NCBI GenBank assembly: GCA_012295275.1
Contig: CM022671.1
Location: 17,916,956 to 17,980,955, forward strand
Direction: 5' to 3'
DNA length: 64,000 bases
From: Chrysomallon squamiferum
Taxonomy: Eukaryota; Mollusca; Gastropoda; Neomphalida; Peltospiridae
Numbering within the stretch: the stretch's first letter is position 1; each line of letters opens with the position of its first letter. Of this stretch, positions 52,023 to 63,501 are shown piece after piece. The position numbers and the translations under genes were made by a program. The notes beneath the pieces were generated by a model that had not been told where the DNA came from, did not search any database, and saw only the letters and a program-made list of their open reading frames with translations.

Positions 52023-52112
52023 CTGTATGTCTTCTGTAGCAATAGCAGGCTGTAGATCTATGGTTAGAGCATATTAAATGAGGAGCCTGCTATTGCTACA
52101 GAAGACATACAG
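52023..52112. other. Perfect 29-bp inverted repeat with 32-nt loop (hairpin)
   Basis: The left arm is 52023-52051 (starts CTGTATGTCTTCTGTAGC) and the right arm is 52084-52112 (ends GCTACAGAAGACATACAG). They are exact reverse complements over all 29 bases, with 52052-52083 as the loop. The arms are balanced, complex sequence rather than a simple repeat, so the match is not a low-complexity artefact. Pairing stops at both ends of the arms. As RNA from either strand it would form a long stable stem. It could be a small-RNA precursor, a fold-back remnant of a miniature transposon, or a replication-generated inverted duplication. Confidence 0.9.
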
Positions 52113-52297
52113 TGTCTAAAACTGCTGGTGATTTGTATATCTCAAAACCCAAAGGATTGTTCCAGATGATGAACTCAGAACAAGGCTGATTAGGTTTAAA
52201 ATCCATAACATGCTGTAGCCTGGAGTCACTTCCTAGCCAGACAGTTTATTACGTTGTCTTATAATGTAGTGGAAAAAGTAACTCTAATGTGGCAACT

Positions 52298-52309
52298 TTA
52301 TTATTGTTG

Positions 52310-52359
<50 letters not shown>

Positions 52360-52367
52360 TATTATTG
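52298..52367. repeat. (TTA)n microsatellite
   Basis: TTA/TTG start, then about 18 TTA units. Further ATT and TAG triplets occur to about 52470. Confidence 0.95.
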
Positions 52368-52699
52368 ATTGTATGGTTATTATCATCAGATCATAATCAT
52401 TATCATTTATTTATTTATTATTATTAATAGTAGTAGTAGTAGTATCATATTTATCATCATTATTATTATTACTATTTTTTTTAAATAAATGTTTATTTTT
52501 ATTTTAATATTATTATTAAATTAAAACAATTAAAAATAAAAATATAACAAATAAAAAATCAACAATTTTGAAACAAATTAACAACTGCAGTCTTAAAAAA
52601 TAACTGTAAGTAAAATTTAACTTCTTGCCATCTCTTCTCTAACCCACCTCTCTCTTTCTTTTTTTTTTTTTTTTTTAGATTTTCTGAAGTGGTTAATGG

Positions 52700-52940
52700 G
52701 CAGAAGAGAATCATGTGTATGTATATTTGTTCACATGTTGAAACACCTGGAGGTTACCTGTAAACAATAAATCATCAATGGAAGGTGTGTGTGGCCTCAC
52801 CTGACCTGATACCAGCAGACAAACCCTAGTACGTTGCTGAACAATAGACAGGTGTATCATTCACATGACCATAGAAATGAAACGTCTGTCTGAGGCTATA
52901 ACGTTCATTGATCAACTTACAGTCAGTGAGACAATGGGAA
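52700..52940. other. Non-repetitive block; candidate conserved noncoding element
   Basis: Complex sequence ('ggaggttacctgtaaacaat', 'ggcctcacctgacctgatac', 'ctgaggctataacgttcatt'). It contains the forkhead-type core TGTAAACA and E-box-like CACCTG. Role inferred. Confidence 0.35.
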
Positions 52941-53932
52941 AACACATACATACAAGCAGAGAGAAAGAATAAAGAGAATATATTTTGTTTCTCAGCACTG
53001 GAAATGTGCTTCCAATAAATAAGAATGTTTATAAGAAATGCTGAATGCTGTGAGGCCTTGACGGATGCCTGGTTCTGCTTCTGGTTTTTGTTTCAGTTTG
53101 TCTGTTTCTGGATGGGGGTCTGTTTCTTGTAAAAAAAAAATGTCTTTGTATGTGTATGTTTGTGTGTGTGTGTGGTGGGTTTGGCAAGGGAATGTGGGTT
53201 TGAGCAGGGTATGGTGTCAGTGATAACCAGTTATAAATAATTCCAGGACTACCATCAGTAAAAATCATACTCATAATTTCAGTGATGACTGAATGCACTT
53301 TCGTGGCCTTTTCTGTTTTCATTTCCAGTTGTTCTTATACCTGTGAATATTTCAGTTATACAGGATGTCAGTGTATTATTTGAAATATCAAAAGCCTCAA
53401 AAAACAACCTAAACATTAATGTATACAATTCTTCGTATCAATCATTACTTGGAAAATTAGATACAGGAATGTTAAAGTTTAATTTGTAAATGTTACATGT
53501 TTTACTGAATGATGAGTTTAGAAATAAACACATAGACTGTTTAAGTTTGTTATTTATGTTACTGAATATTTTTCCTTACAAATAAATCCTAAGACTGTTT
53601 AAAATCTATTTCTGTGGATTTTGGATAAGAGAGCTGATCTGTGTACAGTTTTAAAATATCACTACAGCACTGATAAAATAACACATAAAACTGCAGTAAA
53701 TAATGACTACAGATACAAGATTGTTTCTAGTTTCAGTTTCCATTTACATTTTTAACAGTGCATGATTTTAGCCATGTAGAAATCTGAATCTTCATAACTA
53801 CCACTAATACAAAAAGAATTCAGTACTTCAGACATCACATTTTGTTATTTTCATTCAGTTTTTTCATGTGTCTGTAGCTTTAATTGCAACAATTTGAATC
53901 TTGATCTTAGCAACCAATGAAACTAATAATAA

Positions 53933-53933
<1 letters not shown>

Positions 53934-53963
<30 letters not shown>

Positions 53964-53980
53964 AAGAAGAAGAAGAAGAA
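53934..53980. repeat. (GAA)n microsatellite
   Basis: About 15 AGA/GAA units. Confidence 0.97.
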
Positions 53981-54733
53981 TATTGTAAATACAAGTAACA
54001 GACTGAGAATGTTTCTAGTTTCAATACACTCTGATTAAAGTGAAAAAAAAACAGTATTTATCAGAAAATACATACACATTTGAGCTCATTTTCACTTTCA
54101 TTTCCTTCCTTTTTTTTTTTCTTCTGGTGTAATGGTTTTATTTTTTACACAGTTGTGACCTTTCACAACTAGCAGCAATAAAACATCACACACATAATTG
54201 CTATAAGCACATTCAGACCTGTTTCTGGTTTCCATTTCCATTTGTTTTTGACCTGACCAAGACTTCACTTGTCTCTGGTTATGAATTGTTCATGACTGTT
54301 GCCAATAAAAGCAGGCTCGCATTTCACCTGCTAAACTATTGTACATAATGATAACTGTTTACAGTTCTGTGATGAAAGATATCAAAATACTGTGGTAGTT
54401 GTGTGTGTAAATAACTAGCTGATGATAAAATGATTATAATAAAAAAAAGAAAAAAAATCTTAGATGATAAAATGATTGCTGTAATAAAAATAACAAAAGT
54501 AATAGTAAATCTTATTCCTTTGATGTTTACTGTTTTTGGTACACGTGTTTATCAAACTGTCTGACCTCAGATGAACTCTTTCTAGGTAGTTGTAATATAA
54601 TATGTGATATCTATCTTTTGAAATCCAGTTGTAATCAAGAGTGCATTGATCCATTTCCCGTTCCAACCAATACTGCTATGATATTCAAATCATTTGTACC
54701 AAGCTGTTTTATATATATATATATATATATATA

Positions 54734-55488
54734 CAGTGGGTCCTTGACTTACAAGTGCCCCAACTTATGAGTTTTTTGAGTTATGAGCAGTCACCCAGTC
54801 GAAATTTTGCTTTGAGTTGCGAGCCAAAATCTGAGTTACAAGTGAGCTTCACATATGCCACCACTAGTTGGTGCAAAGAACAACACGACATTTGGCCAGC
54901 ATGCTGCATCCCACTCATTTACTTCACTTGGTTAACTCACCACGGATGCATCTCTGTTGTGTTGTGCTCATGTTTTGTGCAGTATTTTGCCCAATTTTGT
55001 TTTTTTATGACCATTTATCCTAAGAAAGTGAGTGCTGAGAAGAAGAAGAAGATTGTGAATTAAAGTGTGAAATCATAGAAAAAACATGAGTGAGGTGTGC
55101 AAGTAGTAGACTTGGTGAGGCAGTACAAGTGTACTATTTCTATGATATGCATTCTGAAACTGAAGGAGTCGATAAAGGCTGTAACGACAGTCAAAGGCAT
55201 GAAAATAATTTGTCTGATCTCCAAGAACACTTTACAAAACCAATTTGTTTCTTCACATTCTCTTTTATTTTGTTTTTATACAGTATCTGTCATTTATAAA
55301 TATATTTTTCTTATTTAAAAACACATTACAAAAAAAAAGAGAAAAAAATGGGGTGGTTTTTGAGGGGCTGGAATGGATTAATGGTATTTCAATTAATTTC
55401 AGCTGAGAAAATTGATTTGATTTACAAGCAAATTAAGATATGAGCTCAGTCACGGAACGAATTAAACTTGCATGTCAAGGTACCACTA
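54734..55488 (+). mobile_element. Tigger/pogo-type (Tc1/mariner superfamily) DNA transposon, decayed, ~755 bp
   Basis: Terminal inverted repeats are visible. The left end reads cagtgggtccttgacttaca, and the right end in reverse complement reads tagtggtaccttgacatgca. Each is flanked by TA (54732-54733 and 55489-55490), the usual target duplication of this superfamily. Subterminal 'gaattaattcgttcc'-like and 'ttacaagcaaattaagatatgagctca' sequences are typical of this group. A transposase remnant lies inside. Total length is far below an autonomous element, so it is internally deleted. It sits in a (TA)n tract, a favoured target. Confidence 0.88.
55007..55260 (+). pseudogene. Tigger-type transposase N-terminal remnant
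   Basis: Across shifting frames the translation shows PKKVSAEKKKK, then stops, then GVQVVDLVRQYK, ICILKLKESIKA and KGMK. These are the conserved layout of the first helix-turn-helix (CENP-B N-terminal / Psq-like) of Tigger-family transposases: a basic start, an 'xVxDLxxQY' helix and a 'KESIK' segment. At least two stops and frame changes interrupt it, and everything beyond the first DNA-binding domain (second HTH, DDD catalytic core) is missing. It is non-functional. Confidence 0.82.
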
Positions 55489-57019
55489 TATATATATTTA
55501 TTATTATTATCATTCATTCATTCATTGATTCATTTGAATACCATTCTTATTTTTTATAATGATGTTTTCTAAATACTTGGTATCAAAATGAATTTGAATG
55601 TGTGCATGTGTGTGTGTGTGGTGCATGTGCATGTGTCTCTGATGGTTAGAAAGCTTCTTAATATTGAATTCAGTAAAACATGCAACATGCATATTAATAT
55701 TTCATTTGACAAGTAAAACAAATTCTAAAAATAAAAATTTCCAACCAACCCAATATACCACTGTGTATATTAAATATTTACATTATCTTAGATATATACA
55801 CTGAATTCTATATAAAGAAAGAGATCAATCTTACTATTTTACTTTGCAGAAAATGTTCACAAAATCAGGATTTTAATGGTACCAAGTAAAGTTCTTGTCT
55901 GAAAATTATAATGCCTTTTGTGTGTTTTAAATATTCACATGACCTTAAAATATAAAACATAAAAAGCCAAACTTCTCCCACACTTCATCAATCAGAATTT
56001 TGAAATTATCACACTTCACTAGAACTTTATCACAAAGCACTGATTAAAAAAACAAATAAAGCTATAGAGAAAGAACCATTTAATATCTTCAGGTTTTTTT
56101 TATCTTGACACACTGGCTGGCAGTTACAATCATTAGTTACCTTCCTACACCTAGATCAAACAACACTGTACTGGGTAACACCATAAACAGAGTTATATGC
56201 TGGAAAGTACAATATACACTGATTGTGTTTTGCACTTAGCTTGATTGAATGCAGCACTGATGAATTATGGGCGGCCAGTAAATCTTATGAGAAAATATAA
56301 AGATAATACGTGAATGATCATTGTATGCTATAAGCAAATATGTAGCATGTTGTGTTCATAATGAGATTGGCATTTTCAGAGATATATAAATTACATGGAC
56401 TGTTTCATGATAAATTACAATGTGTCAGTTTAGAATATTATACATGAACTGGAAAATTTATGATTTACACACATACACACACACAAATATTCAGACAGAC
56501 CGACATACACACACACATACAAGAACATACTTGGCCTTGTATAGACATATATACAAAACATTTGTACCAACATCCTCATCTTTATATATTACACATGCAC
56601 ACAAAACATATATGAACAGAAAGACATACAGATTTATACAAAGAAACATACATTTTAGTCAAAATTTCGTAACTACAAAATTTCAAATACATATTTTTAA
56701 AATGCTTGCATAGAAAGAAAATCATAGTACTTTAATAATTTTAAATTTAACATAGGTTCTTCTTTTTGCTTCATTTTAAAAAAAAAAAATGATAAAGTGG
56801 CAATGGGAAAAAAAGGATAGGAACAGAAATAAAAGCAAATAATCTTCAAAATGTCTCTGCAAATGGAAGCAATATTAACAACAAAAGCTGGACACACATT
56901 TGCTCAGCATATTTCATTAAGCGTGAGAAAGATATAATCAGAAAAAGTGACGAAGAGCTGTACATCAGTATTGACTACCTGTCAAAGAAGAGTAATTTCT
57001 TCTCACAAACACAGCAAGA

Positions 57020-57370
57020 CCATGTAACAGTTTTAAACCGAAAATTGCAACAGCAATTAGTTCATTTACTTATACAGAAATTCCACAAAAAAATCCTTGC
57101 AACCAGTTGAACGCATTTAGTAAATTTACTGATGCATTCAAAATGAAAACTGCAACAAGTAATTAGTATATAAAATGCATCAACTATAACTCAGAAACTG
57201 AAAATTACCATACACAGATTTCGTTCAAAAATTCTTGCCAGCAGTTGAACTAATGTAGTAACAGAGATAAATGTCTTCAACACTACAACTGAATATTCAT
57301 CTGCTATAACTCACAAACTGAAAATTGCAACAGCAGTAAATACAAAAAAATGTGTAAAAACAATTCTTGC
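57020..57370. repeat. Degenerate tandem array, ~130-bp unit
   Basis: About three units share 'actgaaaattgcaacagcaa', 'caaaaattcttgccagcagttgaac' and 'ataactcagaaactgaaaat'. Copies are near 57040, 57195 and 57310. Confidence 0.85.
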
Positions 57371-57412
57371 CAATACTCCAAGACTGGTTTTTCAAATGCA
57401 ATTGTATGTATC

Positions 57413-57950
57413 TTACTGTCCATGGGATTGTGCATATTTAAAATATTTTGCTACTGATCAAAAAACACAAACACATCATGACAGCTTTGTCAGTATTTGT
57501 ATGGTTCTGAACATTGGCATAAGATGGTGTAACTGTAATTTAAAATGCCAAGAGTGTGATATTAAATAAAACAGATATTACTTGTTAATCTCTGTTTAAC
57601 TGTTTTAAATAGTCTTCCTGTGTCTTAGCCTAACAAGGTGTTTACAGCAAATTAGCACCTAGTGATGTCTTCTTGTTATCTATTTTAGTTTTTTACTGTC
57701 CAAGGGATTGTTGTATGTCAAAAATATTTTGCTATAGATCAAGAAAGAGTAGACTAAGTAAGTCTCCAATGTCATTATATATATGCTTCTGAACACTGGT
57801 GTTGTATGATGCATCTGTAATTCAAAATGCCAAGACTGTGTCATTAAAACTGTTCTTATTTGTTAATCTCTGTTTAAACTGTTTTAAACTGTTATTTCTA
57901 CAACTTAGCCTAGCAAGGTGTTTACAGTAAATTAGCACCAAAAGATGTCT
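57413..57950. repeat. Two-copy tandem duplication, ~280-bp unit
   Basis: Copies start at about 57413 and 57693. Shared segments in the same order are 'ttactgtccatgggattgt', 'aaaatattttgcta', 'ttctgaacattggcat', 'aattcaaaatgccaaga', 'ttgttaatctctgttta', 'cttagcctaacaaggtgttt' and 'aaattagcacc'. The longest unit in the window. Confidence 0.93.
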
Positions 57951-59192
57951 CTCTGGATTATTCCCCCATGGCCTATTACAAGTCAAGACATGGCAGTGTA
58001 ACAGATTGGTGAAAAAAAGAACAATGGCAGCCCATCAAACAATGGTGAAGGTTAATTATGGGGAAGAAGTTAAAAGTCGAACTGTGTTCCCAGAAGTCCA
58101 TCAGGCCAAGATGGTGACTAGTTTGAAAGAGAGAGTGAAGAAATGGTCGATAGTATCATTGTAGAATATATCAGATGTCATCTCTTAAGATTTATTTTGA
58201 TTAAGTATGCTTATCAGCTGAAAGGAAAAGGAAGTGCATTTGTATGTATTACTGTCAATGTTTGCAGGTATGCTTGTATTTGTGGAATCGAGTGTGTATG
58301 TTTGTGTTTTGTGTGTCTGTATGGTATGTATGTGGTATCTTTTATGACTGTATTGTTTATCGTGAGTTTAAACATATGCAGATACATACACATCCAGAGG
58401 AGACAAAAAGAGGTCTATTTTTGACATCAGTTCTATATTTTACCTCATTTAAATAAATATTGTAAAATCTAAAACATTTATTTTGAAACAACTACAAAAT
58501 ACCAGTTGCTGAAATACTACTGATCACAGTTTTGAGTTACTCTCACCACATTATACAATCTACTACAATGAAACAGATGTGCTAGTATTTCATTTGCATA
58601 TGTAAAATATTTACTTCTATTTTAGTAGTACTTTTCACTATATTATACAATGCATTACAAGCTGTGTGTGTGTGGTGTGTGAATGTGGGTGTGTGTGTGT
58701 GTACAGAGGGGTTTCATTTTATAGACATCTAAAATATTTTTACTTTTAGTTCCAATACATAATACCGCATACTATAGTAATTTGAGAATATTTAACCTGA
58801 TATGCATATAAAATATTAGTAATAATTTCACAACAATATATGACCTATTACAACAATACAGCTTGTATATAAGTACACTATGTTGGTCAATATGTTGAAT
58901 AAAGCAGAAGACTGAACTAGTTACTATGTGTTACATACAGTCAGCCCTATTACCTACACATGTTACATCCCAGCCGGACATATGAGATGTAAATCATGAT
59001 GTTTGATACCAGATGGTATACAATATATATTTAATATAGGGTAGAGAATTTTCATACACGAATTAAATAACTAAGAAAGCAAACAGTCCAATAAAATAAA
59101 AAAAATTTAAAATATATTTTTTAGTGATGTTAAAACAGTTCAAGAATATTTTCTAAAGACAAAAGGTCAGGCAGATAAAATGAAATCACTTT

Positions 59193-59345
59193 AGATGATG
59201 AGGCAAGGAGGTCAAATGATGAAGCAAAGAGGTCAAATGATGAAGCAAGGAGGTCAAATGATGAAGCAAGGAGGTCAGATGATGAGGCAAGGATTACAAA
59301 TGATGAAGCACTGAGGTCACATCATTAAGCCAGGTCACATCATTA
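59193..59345. repeat. ~21-bp minisatellite, about 7 copies
   Basis: The unit is 'gatgaagcaaggaggtcaaat'. The first five are near-perfect; the last are shortened to 'catcattaagccaggtca'. Confidence 0.95.
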
Positions 59346-59639
59346 TGCCAGGTCAATTCAAAAACAATTTAATAAACCAGATAAAGAGGCCAAACAACAA
59401 AGAACTCCAAGTCAGAAGGCTAAGCCAAACAAGTCCAAGTCAGGCTGAAACCTAAGCTGACCCAAACCAGTTCAAGTCATAAAACCAGATAAAATGAGTA
59501 AAAAAAAAACAGAACCAAAAAACAAGAAAATAAAACTAAGAAAAAAAAGAAGAGTAAAACAGTAAAGAAGACTAAAATCTAGTCATCATCTGACAAATCC
59601 CACTGGTGACAGAACAAAGCCAAACAAATCAGACAGTAA

Positions 59640-60055
59640 ATAGAGAGATAAGAGCATAAGCCTGTTATTTGATTGGACGACGTAACGAAATCGGTGTCCC
59701 TTTTAAAACTTTCCTGCCTCGAGCCAGTAGTTTCTCAGAGAATTTGATTTACATGTAAATGAAGATGAACTGGAACCATGGACAGGGTTTTAAAGCTAAG
59801 CTGGCAGCTATTGCTGAGCTAAGCTTCCTGGCTCGATTGTACCTATTACCGAGTTGTTCTGACTTCATTAAATAATCCAAAGAGATTATCTTCATCAAAA
59901 TGACAAATGAGAGAGCAAAAGAAAGGGTTAAAAAAAAATAAGAAAGACAAATCGTAATAAAAGTCAGCTTGATGACACAATAATCCAGGCTATCATGAGT
60001 GGTATAATATCTCTCTAGATGAAGGAGAAGATTCAACTGCAACTGCTGAATAACT
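59640..60055. other. Non-repetitive block; candidate conserved noncoding element
   Basis: The largest balanced island right of exon A. It contains 'tttgattggacgacgtaacg' (inverted CCAAT and CRE-like parts), 'gatttacatgtaaatg' (a palindrome around ACATGT), and AGCTAAGCT twice, 23 bp apart (about 59795 and 59818). A minus-strand frame is open from 60042 to 59749 with a hydrophobic stretch, but it has no splice pair or recognised family. I do not call it coding. Confidence 0.4.
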
Positions 60056-61009
60056 GATATTAGAAATATTTTACTGAAGACAAAATTTTTTAATCTTAAG
60101 TTTAAAATAAAATATAAACTTAAATAAATATTATTTTATTAATTTATAACAGAGAAGGAAAGAAAATATATGATAATTTAAAAAAATATATTAAAAAAAT
60201 AAAAAATATATTCAGTTTATAACAGAAAGAAAGAAACAAAGAATGGAAAGAAGGAATGCATGAACAAATGAAGGTTAACTATAATAATAGAAAAACCAAT
60301 TTTTCAATTTATTATACTGAAACGAAGAATGTTATCTATAAATTCAAACAGTGATTAAAAAAAAAAAAAAGCTATTAAAGGCTATTAAAATGAAAACTTC
60401 AGGGTAAACAAAAACAATGACTGAACTGAATATATTGACCCAATAATAATACAAAAAAGTCGTCCAGTAAAAATTATTCATTAACAATTTCATCCACTTT
60501 ACTCTCATTCATAATTAAATAGACCAGGTTTTCTACTTCTCCCCTATCCCTAATCCATTTAGAATGCACATTTATTCTACAGGGTCAAAAAAGGTCAGTG
60601 TACCAATGCATAATTAGGGAAATTATTCTGTGAATGAGTGAAGCTAAGACCAGTTAAAATGTGGTGGAGGTGTTATGGGCAACATAGTTCCAAGTGTCTA
60701 GATGAGATTACTCTGTGATAAAGTCTGTTATGAGCAAAATGCAGAATGGAACAGTTACTGAGTTACTGACTGTTGTGCTTATGACCAGTCTGAGAAGAAA
60801 AAATTTGTTCTGGATGGTTTGTTTTTCTATGTGCATCCACCAAAAGTCACAATTTTTAAAGTTTGAACTGAAGCTTAACAATGGCATAGGTTCAATCCAC
60901 CTCTACCATTGTTCATTCTGGCCACTACCAAAGGCTTCTTTTTTGAAAGGCCATTGTATAAGAGTCTCTGAAATGATGCAAATTAAACATCATTTGCCAC
61001 TAAACAGTA

Positions 61010-61110
61010 TCATTTACTGACAATCAATATCATTTACTACTAATCAATATAATTTATTGACTATCAGTGTCATTTGCTGATAATCAATATCATTTACTGA
61101 CTAATTTATT
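61010..61110. repeat. Short degenerate tandem array, ~21-bp unit
   Basis: 'aatcaatatcatttactgac' and variants, about five copies. Confidence 0.9.
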
Positions 61111-61639
61111 GCTAATAGGTAAGAGTTGTATATCAACCGAAACCAAAAGGTTTCTTTACTGTCACATTCATGCCAATTATTTTTTAAAGCTTTCAACAAC
61201 TAATTTTCAAATGTACTAAGATGTCATAAAAATAAATGTTTACATATTAAGCCCTTTCTTTTTAATTTCATTTTCATGCATTATATAAATCTCAAGAGTA
61301 ACTGATTTAAAAATCATTAGCTTATAATACTTGTCTAGGGTATTTTGCACTTCTCATGATACAAGATCCTAACTAATTAAAGAAAGTTCTTTTTTAAATT
61401 ATCCTTAAAACAGACTGACAGATCAAATATTTTTTTGTTTTTACCAAATCGGTAACATCTGAGACCTGTAACTGTTGGCATAGAAAATATCATTCAAACA
61501 AGAAAACAGAAGTCTCATTAAAAAAGTATTCCCCATAAAAAACCCTCCAATCTAATTTAATCACCCTAACCCCCTTCCCCCCCAAAAAAATCCTTCATTC
61601 AAAAGTGTGAGACTTTTATCTATGACAATATTTGCAGAT

Positions 61640-61925
61640 GAGATATTTGTTTTCAACAAACTTTCTTTGAAACGTTACTCAGTGGCGATTGTTAATAAGG
61701 GAATGATTGAAGTGGTGAAATTGGCCGGACTGTTTTGAATGCGTGTACAGCAGAATTCTCATTACGACACTAACAAGGCACATCAGCCAAGTGTAGGACA
61801 AATATTTACCAGTGAATGGTGCAGTCTGTGCCTGACAATGAAGCTCTGATTCAGTTACACACACTTTCCCCGAGGAATAAGGGAAAAGTCACCAATACCA
61901 GCTAATAATCTGGACCAGGCGTAAT
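61640..61925. other. Non-repetitive block; candidate conserved noncoding element
   Basis: Balanced, CpG-containing sequence ('gcgattgttaataaggga', 'ggcacatcagccaagtgtag', 'ccccgaggaataagggaaaa'). A minus-strand frame at 61679-61864 has no splice or domain support. Confidence 0.33.
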
Positions 61926-62689
61926 CAGTTCTACTATGTTTTTTTTGTTGTTTTTTTGTAATGGATGTCATTTTTTTTATAATTTAATTATGAAAATTAG
62001 TTTTTAGTTTTGTTTTTGTTATTGTTGTTTTTTTTTTTATTATATTAGAAGGTTTAGGGTGAGGTTGGTGGATTCTTTAATAGTTACAAAACTCAAATGT
62101 AACCAGTTTGGTGAAAAGTACATGTATATATCTGTTTGTGTGTGTGTTTGTTAAATGGATGTAGTTCAAAATTGATCAACTTCTTTTCAACTTATGCCAG
62201 TCTATGCTGAGCTATAAAATTTATAAAAATTTCTGTTCTGTATTAACTTGGTGATGTGCAGACAAACTTTTCAAATTCCAATAAGCTTTTCAAAACTTGC
62301 AGCAAGTTGTAAAATTGATCAAATTATTTGATCTGCATTTGTTAAACTGGCCTTTATTTATTTATTTTTCATTCTTATTTATTTCTTTTTTTTTTTTTTA
62401 TACCATTTCAATCATTATCAAACTACTGTTAAGCTGACCAAGCATTTTCTCTTTCCTGCTTACCACAAAACTTCAAACACAAAATCTTATCTTAACTTTG
62501 ATGTAATTAACTTTTACTTTGATATTTGTCTCTCATCCATCACTTAAGAAGTCAGCAACATCAAACAGTAATTAAGGTTTATGTTTTATGCACATATATT
62601 AAGATGGAGACATGGGTGAAAACAGACAGGTGTCAAAAGAATTCTGTCAGAAGAACAGCAAAAAAAAAAAAGAGATTGATACAAAAAGA

Positions 62690-62830
62690 GTAAGTATCAC
62701 ATGGGATTTGATCTGCTGCATGTAAACGAGCCTCAATTACCAAAGTATCGAGATCACACATCTCCCGTGATCCATAATGCTCAAAAGTGACATCGAGAGA
62801 TGAAATCAAACCCATGGCACACATTTAATG
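62690..62830 (-). mobile_element. Possible tRNA-derived SINE fragment
   Basis: On the minus strand, 'ggtaattgaggctcgtttac' followed by 'agatcaaatcccatgtgata' resembles the 'ggtaagaggctcg...ggttcgaatccc' layout of a tRNA-derived head, with a B-box-like AGATCAAATCCC at about 62704-62716. No tail or target duplication was identified. A minus frame (62824-62633) is also open here but unsupported. Confidence 0.33.
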
Positions 62831-63250
62831 AAGTGAAAATGAGTTATCTGCCCAGATCAATATGTCCATTTCTCTCCAACTTCGACCACATGATGTGATC
62901 GCCGGAGAACGTTAACAGTGTTTGCAGCATTCTTTGGAGAAATCAAGCAGAATTATCCACATATCCACAGCACGATATAAAGGCTAATTTCAACACGAGC
63001 GACTGGAAAAACCGAACGTCCGAGTGTGTTTCCAAACTTCTCTGTGTATCTGCTGCTGCTAATATCCCTTTCAGTCTGGGGCCTACTGTGAAACTAGCTA
63101 CGAAAAGCCAATACTGTGGAACAGATCAACTCTTATTGCCACAGTGTCTGCTGTTATAATTGTTCATTAAACTTTTATTGGTCAATAGAAAATCCTTTCA
63201 TCCCTACTGTTATACATACATGCAATTGACACGTTCTGGTTCAGGTGAAA
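62830..63250. other. Non-repetitive block; candidate conserved noncoding element
   Basis: A complex CpG-containing island ('gatgtgatcgccggagaacg', 'accgaacgtccgagtgtg', 'tttcagtctggggcctactg') with a 'tatccacatatccaca' direct repeat near 62953. Clearly unlike the AT-rich flanks; function unknown. Confidence 0.38.
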
Positions 63251-63288
63251 TGAGAGTCAGAATTCATAATGGGAAAGACTCATGATGG

Positions 63289-63289
63289 T

Positions 63290-63332
<43 letters not shown>

Positions 63333-63404
63333 TTTGTTTCTTACTTACTTACTTACTTACTTATCAGTTTATTTATTTATTTAAATTATTTATTTATTTA
63401 TTTT
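63289..63404. repeat. (TTTA)n and (TTAC)n tetranucleotide arrays
   Basis: About 11 TTTA units, five TTAC units, then more TTTA. Confidence 0.96.
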
Positions 63405-63441
63405 ACTTTATTGTATTACAGCTGAATTTAATATCACTGTC

Positions 63442-63443
<2 letters not shown>

Positions 63444-63498
<55 letters not shown>
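63444..63498. repeat. (TG)27 microsatellite
   Basis: A pure TG run. Confidence 0.97.

Positions 63499-63501
<3 letters not shown>

Noticed and set aside
53029-53322. Minus-strand 97-residue frame
   Set aside because: Pro/Thr/Arg-rich translation of TG-rich DNA; no splice sites, homologue or conservation evidence visible.
60715-61020. Plus-strand 101-residue frame
   Set aside because: More complex than most, but it lies opposite to the gene, has no upstream promoter or splice signals I could support, and includes an SINE-like 'ggttcaatccacc' word. I left it uncalled.
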